Positions 1 to 7,022 of a stretch of 12,415 nt of DNA are shown piece by piece. Below the pieces are notes generated by a model. It saw only the letters and a list, made by a program, of their open reading frames with translations. It did no database searches and was not told the origin of the DNA. Both the position numbers and the translations under genes were made by a program. The DNA comes from Candidatus Latescibacteria bacterium 4484_181 (GTDB lineage Bacteria; Latescibacterota; MVCY01). Each line of letters begins with the position of its first letter. Position 1 is the first letter of the stretch. The stretch lies in assembly GCA_002049985.1 (NCBI GenBank), contig MVCY01000021.1:1-12415 (forward strand), read 5' to 3'.

Positions 1-422
1 TATCGACTATGTTCAACTTCACTCTCAAACTATCCGGCACCTCGCTCGCGGTTGCACCTGGATACGCAGGTATCTCCACATCAGCAACCGATAGCGCTGC
101 TGAAGCTATCTTTACAGTTGCCTCTGGGGTTGTTGTTGTAATTGAAGTCTCTGAATTTTCTGAAACTCCAGCCTGCCTCTGAGAGCATAGGGCGCCATTT
201 GCGTCTGTGGCCAGCAACCATCATCACAGCACATACAAATGTCGATACTCCGCATATAGATCTGCTCCACATTTTTCTCCCCCTGACGCACAATTACCAT
301 TTGGTTGAATTCCAACCAACCCTTCCTGACCGGTAGGCCCTCCCAACCGGTGGCATAGGCTGAGAGAGTGACCGCAGTTAACAGAAGGAATAACAAACCC
401 TAACCCGTGATGTGACTCGCAT
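1..422 (-). pseudogene. Fragmentary frames of a possible secreted 'YPGA' protein, running off the left edge
   Basis: Coding signal here is scattered over three frames. An ATG at 422, 24 bp after the dcyD stop, starts a short basic stretch (MRVTSRVR). The next frame, from a TTG at 396, gives a signal-peptide-like run (LFLLLTAVTLSAYA) and stays open to 112. A third frame, open from about position 221 to the left edge, reads as a Ser/Thr-rich linker (residues such as SETSITTTTPEA) followed by EIPAYPGATASEVPDSL, a composition seen between the anchor and the globular part of bacterial lipoproteins or secreted proteins with a 'YPGA' motif. That frame is closed upstream by tandem TGA codons (about 222-227). 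A plausible reading is one exported-protein gene with two or more frameshifts, continuing beyond the window. It could instead be non-coding sequence with chance open frames. No function is assigned. Confidence 0.3.
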
Positions 423-446
423 CAGAGACCTGGTTTGTCCCGGGAG

Positions 447-1433
447 CTACTGAAAGATCTCCTCCTTGGCAAACAGGGCCGGAGTGCCCCCGGTGTGCAT
501 AAAGAGGACATTTTCACCTTTTCTCAATACACCCTTCCTAATCAGATCGATCAGCCCTGCCATAGCTTTACCAGTGTAGACAGGGTCGAGGAAAAGCCCT
601 TCTGTGCGAGACAACAATTTTATTGCTTCTATGCACTCTGTGGTGGGAATGGCATATCCCTGACCAATGTACTCATCGTAAACTACAACATCTTCCTCGT
701 CAAGCGCTGTATCGATCCCCAGCTTCTCCGCCGTCTGGTTTCCCAATTGTAATATTCTGCGCTTAAGTTCCTGTTTTGGGCGACTTACACTTATTCCAAT
801 CACCTTGATTCCGCTGTGCAACGCCTTGAATCCCAAGGTCAACCCGGCCTGAGTGCCGCTGGAGCCGTTAGCTACCACGGCATAGTCAATCTGTATCCCT
901 TTTTCTTTAATCTGGGTCACTATCTCTAAGGCAGCAGCGGCATATCCCAGACAGCCGGTCGGGACGCTGCCGCCGGTGGGGATCACATAGGGAATTCCCC
1001 CGTCCCCCTCTATCTGAGAAGCTATCTCATAAGCTATTCGGTCGGTTTCCTCTGAATTGGAGGTTTGAACAAACCTCACCTCTGCCCCCAGGATGGTATC
1101 CAGAAGCAAGTTACCTTTATACAGCTTTGGCTCTTCCCCTCCTAACACTAAAATGGACTTCAGGTTCAGTTTGGCGGCCGCAGCGGCAGTCTGACGGGCG
1201 TGGTTGGACTGCACCCCTCCCGTGGTAATGACCGTATCGGCCTTCTTCGCCAATGCCTCTGCCATTAGAAACTCTAACTTCCGCACCTTGTTGCCACCAA
1301 ACCCCAAGCCGGTGCTGTCATCGCGTTTAACAAACAGTCTGGGCCCGCCCAGAACTTTGGAGAGATTGGGCATCTCTTCTAAACAAGTGGGCAGGTTTGC
1401 TAACCTCACCCGAGGAAATCTGCTAAATTGCAT
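447..1433 (-). CDS. dcyD: D-cysteine desulfhydrase / ACC deaminase family PLP enzyme
   Basis: This is a 328-residue fold-type II PLP enzyme, the usual length for the family. It is expected to break D-cysteine to pyruvate, sulfide and ammonia in the cytoplasm. GFGGNKVRKLE carries the Schiff-base lysine (K49), and GGVQSNHARQ (about 72-81) is the substrate and PLP-phosphate side loop. The C-terminal half has DEYIGQGYAIP, then LDPVYTGKAMAGLIDL and a final HTGG loop. Classical ACC deaminases usually show VYEGKSM in the second motif; VYTGKAM is more like D-cysteine desulfhydrase or L-cysteate sulfo-lyase, so the exact substrate is open. The ATG at 1433 is preceded by a G-rich Shine-Dalgarno (AGGGGGG) about nine bases upstream. 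The gene sits 129 bp after the acyl-CoA dehydrogenase, behind a leader with two inverted repeats, so it may have its own control. Confidence 0.85.
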   Translation of the reverse strand: MQFSRFPRVRLANLPTCLEEMPNLSKVLGGPRLFVKRDDSTGLGFGGNKVRKLEFLMAEALAKKADTVITTGGVQSNHARQTAAAAAKLNLKSILVLGGEEPKLYKGNLLLDTILGAEVRFVQTSNSEETDRIAYEIASQIEGDGGIPYVIPTGGSVPTGCLGYAAAALEIVTQIKEKGIQIDYAVVANGSSGTQAGLTLGFKALHSGIKVIGISVSRPKQELKRRILQLGNQTAEKLGIDTALDEEDVVVYDEYIGQGYAIPTTECIEAIKLLSRTEGLFLDPVYTGKAMAGLIDLIRKGVLRKGENVLFMHTGGTPALFAKEEIFQ

Positions 1434-1562
1434 CGGTCTTTCCCCCCTTTTTACGTTAGTTCAGCTACACTGAAGTTCTTCACGAGTGAAGACACGAAAA
1501 CTCATGGATTCGTAAGAATGTCCCATCAAAGAGACCTATTCACGAGAAAACGTCGTCCACTC
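1434..1562 (-). promoter_or_regulatory. Leader of the D-cysteine desulfhydrase gene with two dyads and a direct repeat
   Basis: This is the 129-bp spacer before dcyD. Two inverted repeats lie end to end on the transcribed strand: TCTTCAC-GA-GTGAAGA at 1477-1492 (7-bp arms) and TTCAG-CTACA-CTGAA at 1460-1474 (5-bp arms), both just upstream of the ribosome-binding site. The octamer TTCACGAG occurs at 1479-1486 and again at 1539-1546, exactly 60 bp apart. This could be an operator pair for a transcription factor or a structured 5' leader. I found no convincing -35/-10 pair. Confidence 0.4.
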
Positions 1563-2819
1563 TTACCTTGGCAACAGATATTGGAGGTGTCCCCAGATGC
1601 TGATGAGATCGGATTTTGGAGAGCCCTGCCACAGAAATGGATGCGTGAAGTGAGCCCGCAATGCTGGCAGCACCTCTATTGTTCGACAGCATCTAAGAAG
1701 CATAATCTGCCGCTGTATCTGATTTGTTCCCTCATAGATCTGGGTTATCTTAGCATCCCGCATCATTTTCTCCACGGGGTATTCTTTCATATAGCCATAT
1801 CCGCCGAAGATCTGCACTGCATCAGTGGTCACTCTCACCGCCACATCAGAGGCAAACACTTTGGCCATTGCGGACTCCCTAGAGAAACTTTTTGCACCAG
1901 AGTCAATCATCCGGGCAACGGAATAAACCAGGGCTCGTGCTGCCTCCAGTTGAGTGGCCATATCTGCCAACATGAATTGAATACCCTGAAAAGAGGAGAT
2001 CGGTTTGCCGAACTGTACCCTCTGGTGGGCGTAGGCTACTGCTTCGTCTAAGGCCCCCTGCGCTATTCCCACTGCCTGGGCAGCCACGCCCGGACGGGTA
2101 TAGTCAAAGGTTTTCATAGTAATGAGAAATCCCTGCCCCTCTTTTCCCAAAACATTCTCCTTCGGTATCCGGCAATCTGTGAATACCAGCTCCCGGGTAG
2201 TAGAGGCTCGAATGCCCATCTTATTTTCTTTCTTACCAAAGGAAAAACCCTCTGTTCCTTTTTCGACGACAAAAGCGGTGGCACCCCGACTTCCTTTGCT
2301 TTTGTCGGTCATTGCAATCACCGTGTATATCTCTGCCTCACCGCCGTTAGTGATCCACTGTTTTGTTCCATTCAGCACGTAGGAATCGCCATCTTTTCTT
2401 GCAGTGGCCTGTATAGCAGCGGCGTCTGAACCCGCACCGGCCTCGGTGAGGGCAAAGGCAGCCAGTTTCTCTCCAGCTGCCAGGGGTGGAATATACCTCT
2501 GCTTTTGCTCTTCAGTGCCGAAGAGTAGAATCGGAAAAGAGCCAAGGCTAGAAGCAGCGAAACATAGGGCAATGCCTCCACAGGCCCGGCTAAGCTCCTC
2601 AGTGGCAATCGCCATCTCCAGAAGGCCACCTCCAAAGCCTCCGTACTCCTCCGGGATATGGAGCCCAAAAACCCCCGCCTGGGCTAGAACCTTCACTATA
2701 TCCCGGGGAAACTCCCCGGTCTCATCGTAGTGAGCCCGCACCGGTTTTATCTTCTCCTGAGCAATCTGCCTGCAAGTATCTCTAATCATTATCTGATCTT
2801 CAGAAAGTAAATAATCCAT
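1563..2819 (-). CDS. Acyl-CoA dehydrogenase (FAD), with an atypical C-terminal tail
   Basis: The first ~372 residues are a full acyl-CoA dehydrogenase, which oxidises an acyl-CoA at C2-C3 with FAD and passes electrons to ETF. Visible signatures: the N-terminal helical domain with GLHIPEEYGGFGG (about 52-64); FALTEAGAGSD (122-132), which contacts flavin and substrate; the beta domain with WITNG (155-159); RVQFGKPISSFQ in the C-terminal helices; and IFGGYGY followed by IYEGTNQIQRQI, where E363 is the expected catalytic base. Family members normally end about ten residues later. Here 46 residues follow after QRQI with composition unlike the family (RCCRTIEVLP...), which suggests a frameshift or lost stop at the end. 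The ATG at 2819 is well placed behind AAGGAGG. Chain length preference (short/branched versus butyryl-CoA) cannot be told from the sequence. Confidence 0.88.
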   Translation of the reverse strand: MDYLLSEDQIMIRDTCRQIAQEKIKPVRAHYDETGEFPRDIVKVLAQAGVFGLHIPEEYGGFGGGLLEMAIATEELSRACGGIALCFAASSLGSFPILLFGTEEQKQRYIPPLAAGEKLAAFALTEAGAGSDAAAIQATARKDGDSYVLNGTKQWITNGGEAEIYTVIAMTDKSKGSRGATAFVVEKGTEGFSFGKKENKMGIRASTTRELVFTDCRIPKENVLGKEGQGFLITMKTFDYTRPGVAAQAVGIAQGALDEAVAYAHQRVQFGKPISSFQGIQFMLADMATQLEAARALVYSVARMIDSGAKSFSRESAMAKVFASDVAVRVTTDAVQIFGGYGYMKEYPVEKMMRDAKITQIYEGTNQIQRQIMLLRCCRTIEVLPALRAHFTHPFLWQGSPKSDLISIWGHLQYLLPR

Positions 2820-2964
2820 CCTACCTCCTTCCTACATTCGAAATCAGTACAGTTACGATGCTGGCCTCTTCACCGCTTTCTTAGCATTCAAGATCTTGGT
2901 GCACAGCTAATTCTGGTAATCACCTGTGACCAGTGGCTGGTGGACCGGAAACCAGTGACGAGTT
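2820..2964 (-). promoter_or_regulatory. rnc-acyl-CoA dehydrogenase spacer with four alternating complementary arms
   Basis: On the transcribed strand, four pentamers alternate just after the rnc stop: CTGGT (2951-2955), ACCAG (2937-2941), CTGGT (2929-2933) and ACCAG (2913-2917). Arms 1:2, 2:3 and 3:4 can each pair, so mutually exclusive hairpins are possible, as in an attenuator. A perfect 10-bp palindrome CAAGATCTTG lies at 2889-2898. No U-tract follows any hairpin, so a simple intrinsic terminator is not supported. No clear promoter was seen. A strong Shine-Dalgarno (2823-2830) precedes the dehydrogenase. Confidence 0.35.
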
Positions 2965-3665
2965 CTATTCTGAAAAGTCTTCTAAATCTTCCTTTTCATG
3001 ACGCTGATCCCTTCGTAGTATTCCCAGTTTCTCCAAAGCCTCTCTGGCGGCTGCCTGTTCTGCTTCCTTTTTGCTGTGTCCTTTTCCTCTCCCCAGCTTC
3101 TCTTTCAGTATAAAGACCTCAACGGTGAAAAGCTTCTGATGGTCAGGACCTTCCTGGGCCTTTAGTACATAGTGAGGGGAGCCCTTACCCTTAGCCTGGC
3201 TATATTCAAGTAACATGCTCTTGAAATTGGGGTGTTCTCTGGGTAGGGTGAAATTCCCTGAAGCGGAGAGCAGTTGACGTCTCAGAAAACGGCGGGCAGC
3301 ATCGAGCCCACCATCTAAATAGATAGCCCCTATTAAAGCCTCAAAAGCATCGGTGATGATCGAAGCTCGTCCTGATAAAGATATTCTCCCACTACCAATC
3401 CCAGCACCGCGTCCCCCAGAAATTCCAGGCGTTCGTTAGACTCTACTGCTTGCTCACCGGAAGCGTGCGTATAAGACCGGTGCTTTAGCGCCATTTTCAG
3501 TAGCCTAATCTCCTTGAAGCGGTAGGCGATCTTTTCCTGCAACCGCTGAAGTTTCCCCTCAGAGGGCTTACAAAAGGGGTAGAGTATTCTATTCTTTAAA
3601 AAATAAAGGACAAAAGAGAAGAAGGACCTGTTCCCTGAGCTTTTGTCTTTGATTGCCTGCTTCAT
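2965..3665 (-). pseudogene. rnc: Ribonuclease III, interrupted by an internal deletion and frame change
   Basis: RNase III cleaves double-stranded RNA in rRNA and mRNA maturation. The 5' part (from ATG 3665) has HRSYTH and the signature NERLEFLGDAVLG (about 77-89) and runs to GEYLY near 3378. The 3' part, in another frame, resumes at GRASIITDAFEALIGAIYLDGG (from about 3374), which holds the second Asp/Glu pair of the active site. It continues without a break through AARRFL and the dsRNA-binding domain (NFKSMLLEY ... KKEAEQAAAREAL) to the stop at 2965. Between the parts roughly 45-50 residues always present in the family (the PxxxEG...LV...LA..LGLGEYL...GE block) are absent, so the product as read would stop at 3333. 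The N-terminus carries ~38 extra residues including a hydrophobic stretch (SFFSFVLYFLKN). The start has GAGG seven bases upstream. The position after fabF is classic for rnc. True deletion and assembly error are both possible. Confidence 0.85.
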
Positions 3666-3737
3666 TTGAATCCTCGCCGGAAGGGAAACAGCAGAGACCA
3701 GAGGTCTATTCCCAGTGTTTTTCTCTTTTGTCCTTTA
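3604..3737. repeat. Perfect 17-bp inverted repeat spanning the fabF-rnc junction
   Basis: TAAAGGACAAAAGAGAA at 3604-3620 is the exact reverse complement of 3721-3737; 100 bp lie between. In the transcript the 5' arm starts three bases after the fabF stop codon, and the 3' arm lies within rnc codons for SFFSFVLYF. After one mismatch two more pairs follow (3622-3623 with 3718-3719). The loop contains the rnc Shine-Dalgarno and start codon plus a small internal hairpin (AGACC-TCT-GGTCT, 3693-3705). A match this long is not expected by chance in a window of this size. A role as an RNase III processing or autoregulation site is inference. Confidence 0.75.
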
Positions 3738-3740
3738 CGG

Positions 3741-4976
3741 CTAACTACAACATTTTCTGATGGCTATCACTGCATTGTGTCCACCAAACCCAAATGAATT
3801 GGACAGTGCGACATTTATATCCAGCTTTCTGGCCTTATTGGGAGTATAGTCGAGATCACACTCCGGGTCGGGGTATTCATGGTTAATAGTGGGTGGTACG
3901 GTAGCGTTTTGCATAGCCAGAGCGGTGGCTATCAACTCAATCGCCCCTGCGGCCCCCAGAGTATGACCGGTCATAGACTTAGTCGAACTGATGGCGATCT
4001 TGTCGGCGTGCTCATTGAATACCGACTTGATCGCCATAGTTTCAGTTTTATCATTGAGTTTCGTGGAGGTGCCATGGGCATTTATATAGTCAACATCCTG
4101 GGGGTCGAGGTCAGCCTCTTCAAGGGCTATCTCCATTGCCCTGGCCTCTCCTTCTCCATCCGATGGAGGAGCGGTTATGTGGTAGGCATCGGCGGTGAAA
4201 CCGATCCCCACAACCTCGGCGTAGATTCTGGCTCCTCTGGCCTGGGCGTGCCCTAGCTCCTCCAGAATCAGGGTTCCCGCTCCCTCAGCCAGGACAAAAC
4301 CATCTCTCTGGGCGTCAAAGGGGCGGCTTGCCTTGCTTGGCGCACTATTCCTGGTCGACAAGGCTTTCATAGCACAGAAGCCCCCCAGGGACATAGGGGT
4401 GATAGAAGCCTCAGCCCCGCCGGTCACCATCACATCGGCGTCGCCGTGCTGTATCATCCGAAAGGCAGTGCCAATGGCATGGGCACCAGAGGCACAAGCA
4501 GAAACAGTAGAGTAGTTGGGCCCCTTTGCCCCCAGGACGATGGAGATCATCCCCGCAGACATATCGATGATCTGCATAGGCACGAAAAATGGACTTACAC
4601 CTCGAGGCCCCTTCTGAAGCAGGTTGGCATGCTGTTTCTCAAAGGTAAGGGTGCCGCCTATGCCGGAGCCGTAAATCACCCCCACTCTCTCTGCATCATG
4701 GCCAATATCCAGGCCAGCATCTGCCACTGCCGCTAAAGCGGTATGGACCGCATATTGCGTAAACAAGTCCATCCGCTTGGCCTCCCTCTTACCCAGACTG
4801 GCAGCCGGGTCAAACCCCTTCACCTCTCCAGCGATCTGAGAGGGATAGTCAGAGGGATCAAATCTGGTTATCTTTGTTATCCCACTCCTCCCTTTGGAGA
4901 GAGAATTCCAGAATTCACTGAGGTCAGAACCATTAGGGGCAAGCACACCGAGGCCGGTGATAACCACCCTTCTCAT
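3741..4976 (-). CDS. fabF: Beta-ketoacyl-ACP synthase II
   Basis: FabF condenses malonyl-ACP with a growing acyl-ACP, the elongation step of type II fatty-acid synthesis in the cytoplasm. The 411 residues match the family length. The nucleophile is C161 in VSACASGAHAIG. The two catalytic histidines are H301 in NAHGTSTKLND and H338 in KSMTGHTLGAAG, with K333 beside them. FGFGGHNAV near the C-terminus is the glycine-rich oxyanion/gating loop. The start is coupled to acpP: the acpP TAA and the fabF ATG share one base (TAATG at 4974-4978), and GGGGAG lies just upstream inside acpP. FabF rather than FabB is chosen because of length, motif spacing and gene order. rnc follows after 75 bp, a spacer that holds one arm of the inverted repeat at 3721-3737. 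Confidence 0.97.
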   Translation of the reverse strand: MRRVVITGLGVLAPNGSDLSEFWNSLSKGRSGITKITRFDPSDYPSQIAGEVKGFDPAASLGKREAKRMDLFTQYAVHTALAAVADAGLDIGHDAERVGVIYGSGIGGTLTFEKQHANLLQKGPRGVSPFFVPMQIIDMSAGMISIVLGAKGPNYSTVSACASGAHAIGTAFRMIQHGDADVMVTGGAEASITPMSLGGFCAMKALSTRNSAPSKASRPFDAQRDGFVLAEGAGTLILEELGHAQARGARIYAEVVGIGFTADAYHITAPPSDGEGEARAMEIALEEADLDPQDVDYINAHGTSTKLNDKTETMAIKSVFNEHADKIAISSTKSMTGHTLGAAGAIELIATALAMQNATVPPTINHEYPDPECDLDYTPNKARKLDINVALSNSFGFGGHNAVIAIRKCCS

Positions 4977-5224
4977 TAAGACTCCCCAGTAACTTTCGGA
5001 TGTTTTTCGAGATACTTTATAGCATCTCCAACAGTCAGCAGTTTCTCAGCCTCCTCGTCTGGAATCTCAATGCCAAACTCCTCCTCGAAGGCCATTACCA
5101 ATTCCACTGTGTCCAAAGAATCAGCCCCTAAATCATCCACAAAAGCAGCGTCAGGAGTTACTTGCTCTGGATTAACGCCTAATTGATCCACTATTAGATC
5201 TCTCACTCTTTCTTCAATACTCAT
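4976..5224 (-). CDS. acpP: Acyl carrier protein
   Basis: AcpP carries the growing acyl chain on a 4'-phosphopantetheine arm and is the shared partner of FabD, FabH, FabG, FabF and PlsX. The protein is small (82 residues) and acidic, with the attachment motif LGADSLDTVELVM; S36 is the modified serine. The second half, FGIEIPDEEAEKLLTVGDAIKYL, is typical of ACP helices II to IV. I choose the ATG at 5224 because a full AGGAGGT (5232-5238) lies seven bases upstream; the in-frame GTG at 5230 is too close to that site. The stop overlaps the fabF start by one base, so the two are probably translated in step. An 83-bp spacer separates it from fabG. Confidence 0.97.
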   Translation of the reverse strand: MSIEERVRDLIVDQLGVNPEQVTPDAAFVDDLGADSLDTVELVMAFEEEFGIEIPDEEAEKLLTVGDAIKYLEKHPKVTGES

Positions 5225-5231
5225 TCGCACT

Positions 5232-5238
5232 ACCTCCT
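5232..5238 (-). promoter_or_regulatory. Shine-Dalgarno of acpP
   Basis: AGGAGGT on the minus strand, seven bases before the ATG at 5224. It is among the strongest ribosome-binding sites in the window, which fits the high protein level usually needed for acyl carrier protein, and it decides the start in favour of ATG over GTG at 5230. Confidence 0.85.
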
Positions 5239-5313
5239 GTTCTTGAATAATAATTCGTCAGCAGTCATTAACCAGCATTTCACCAATTACCAATTCTGAG
5301 CTTTTTCAAGTTC

Positions 5314-6060
5314 TTACATGACCATCCCTCCGTCGATGTTAATCACCTGTCCGGTTATATAAGAGGCATCCTCAGAAGCTAAGAAGGCAACTACCCCTGC
5401 CACATCTTGCGGCAATCCCACCCGCTGCAGAGGAACTGTCTTCAGGAAAGCCTCCTTGGCCTGTTCCGGAAGCCTCTCGGTCATTTCTGTCTGGATATAT
5501 CCCGGAGCTACGGCATTGACAGTTATGCCTCTGGATGCCAGCTCCTTGGCAGCAGATTTAGTTAAGCCTATAATCCCGGCCTTTGAAGCAGCATAATTGG
5601 CCTGTCCGGTATTGCCTACCAGACCGATTACTGAAGCTATATTAATTATCCTCCCATATCTGTTGCGCATCATAAGAGGGACGACTGCCTTTGTGCAGTT
5701 GAAAGCACCCTTGAGGTTAACGGAAATCACCCAGTCCCACTGCTGCTGGGTCATCCTCACCAAAAGATTGTCTTTGGTTACCCCGGCGTTGTTAACCAAG
5801 ATGTCAACTCGACCAAATTCCTGGGTGCTTTTCTCCACCATTGCCTGTACATCTTCGAAGTTGGCCACATCGGCTTTTAAAGCCAGACTTTTTCTGCCCA
5901 TCTGTCTTATCCGAGATGCGGTCTGCTCAGCGCTCTGAAGGTTGATATCAGAGATAACTACCTCAGCTCCCTCTTGGGCCAGTCGCACGGCTATTGCCTG
6001 ACCAATGCCCTGGCCTGCTCCGGTCACTATCGCAATCTTATTCTCTAGTCCTCTCATCAT
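5314..6060 (-). CDS. fabG: 3-oxoacyl-ACP reductase
   Basis: FabG reduces beta-ketoacyl-ACP to beta-hydroxyacyl-ACP with NADPH. It is a classical short-chain dehydrogenase: nucleotide-binding TGAGQGIG (residues 13-20), NNAG in the middle, and the Asn-Ser-Tyr-Lys tetrad at N115, S143 (NIAS), Y156 and K160 (YAASK). The C-terminus has PGYIQTEMTE and ends GQVINIDGGMVM, as usual for FabG. The 248 residues from ATG 6060 fit the family; GGAG lies six bases upstream. An earlier ATG at 6072 would add four residues but has a weak ribosome site, and an ATG at 6057 is also possible. It sits between fabD and acpP in the standard order. Position and motifs make FabG far more likely than another SDR. Confidence 0.95.
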   Translation of the reverse strand: MMRGLENKIAIVTGAGQGIGQAIAVRLAQEGAEVVISDINLQSAEQTASRIRQMGRKSLALKADVANFEDVQAMVEKSTQEFGRVDILVNNAGVTKDNLLVRMTQQQWDWVISVNLKGAFNCTKAVVPLMMRNRYGRIINIASVIGLVGNTGQANYAASKAGIIGLTKSAAKELASRGITVNAVAPGYIQTEMTERLPEQAKEAFLKTVPLQRVGLPQDVAGVVAFLASEDASYITGQVINIDGGMVM

Positions 6061-6084
6061 TTTCTGCTCCATCGAAATTCTGGT

Positions 6085-6999
6085 CTAAGCTTCATTCCTG
6101 ACAATCTGTTCAGCACTCAGAGCCTCTACTGTGCGGTCTATTCTTCGCATCAATCCGCAGAGAACCCTACCGGGCCCCACCTCGACTACTCTGTCAACTC
6201 CCAGACCAATCATTCTCTGCATCGACTGATTCCATTTGACCGGATGGGTGAGCTGTTTCACTAATAGCCTCCGAATCTCCTCTGAATCGGTCGTCTCTTC
6301 GGCGGTCACATTGCAGACAACGGGAATTTTCGCCTCTTTCATGGGTAAGACAGAGAGCGTCTCCTTCAGCTTTGTGGCTACGGTCTCCATAAAGGAGGTG
6401 TGAAATGCCCCTCTCACCTGCAGTTGGATTACCCTTCGGGCCCCTCTCTGTTGGGCCAAGTTCATTGCTTCCTTTACGGCGGAGGCTGCCCCGGAGATCA
6501 CAATCTGCTCAGGGGAGTTGAAATTGGCCGGCACAACCGGGCCCAAGGAGCTGGCCGCCTCACAGATCTCAGCTACTTTGTCGGCAGGAAGCCCTATGAT
6601 CGCCGCCATTCTCCCCGGAGTTTCTTCCTCTACCTGCTGCATTAGCTCAGCACGAATCTTCACTGTTCTTAGGGCGTCACGAAATTCTAATACGCCCGCT
6701 TTCACTAATGCTGAATACTCGCCCAGGCTGTGCCCGGCAACAAACTGAGGGGCAATCTCCCCATCCTTCAGAACAGAGCAGAGAGCGATGCTGGTCACAA
6801 AGACCGCAGGCTGGGTGTACCTTGTCTGTTTTAACCTCTCCTCTGATCCTTGGAAACAAACCTCTTTTAGGTCAAACCCAAGCAAATCACCTGCCTCTTC
6901 ATATACCCTCCGAGCCGACTGGAAGTGCTCGTAAAGTTGCTTTCCCATTCCTATGTATTGGGAACCTTGTCCAGGAAATATGAAGGCTGTTTTCCCCAT
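6085..6999 (-). CDS. fabD: Malonyl-CoA:ACP transacylase
   Basis: FabD moves the malonyl group from CoA to AcpP, supplying extender units to FabH and FabF. From ATG 6999 the protein has 304 residues, the family norm. FPGQGSQ (8-14) is the N-terminal oxyanion motif. The nucleophile is S91 in GHSLGEYSAL, R116 is the malonate-binding arginine, and the catalytic histidine is H200 in GAFHTSFM (often GPFHSPLM elsewhere, a mild variant). VEVGPG near the C-terminus is also conserved. The start at 6999 is preferred because AGGAG (7004-7008) stands directly upstream and MGKTAFIFPGQG is the normal N-terminus; an in-frame ATG at 7026 would overlap the fabH stop and add nine residues. fabH ends 23 bp upstream and fabG follows closely. 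Confidence 0.96.
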   Translation of the reverse strand: MGKTAFIFPGQGSQYIGMGKQLYEHFQSARRVYEEAGDLLGFDLKEVCFQGSEERLKQTRYTQPAVFVTSIALCSVLKDGEIAPQFVAGHSLGEYSALVKAGVLEFRDALRTVKIRAELMQQVEEETPGRMAAIIGLPADKVAEICEAASSLGPVVPANFNSPEQIVISGAASAVKEAMNLAQQRGARRVIQLQVRGAFHTSFMETVATKLKETLSVLPMKEAKIPVVCNVTAEETTDSEEIRRLLVKQLTHPVKWNQSMQRMIGLGVDRVVEVGPGRVLCGLMRRIDRTVEALSAEQIVRNEA

Positions 7000-7022
7000 A
7001 GTTCTCCTAATGAAGCTCCGCT

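Noticed and set aside
1428..2051. Long plus-strand open frame (207 codons) opposite the acyl-CoA dehydrogenase
   Set aside because: It is antisense to a clearly conserved enzyme, shows no family resemblance and has no ribosome-binding site; open frames opposite coding sequence are common.
2372..2668. Minus-strand open frame of 98 codons within the acyl-CoA dehydrogenase in another frame
   Set aside because: Fully inside a conserved gene and without family signal.
2889..2898. Palindrome CAAGATCTTG as an operator
   Set aside because: A single 10-bp palindrome is expected by chance at this window size, and no promoter is recognisable next to it.
3333..3420. Programmed ribosomal frameshift in rnc
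   Set aside because: A frameshift alone cannot restore the missing ~45-50 residues, and no slippery heptamer with a downstream structure was seen at the junction.
3879..4256. Plus-strand open frame of 125 codons opposite fabF
   Set aside because: Complement of conserved FabF codons, with no recognisable domain.
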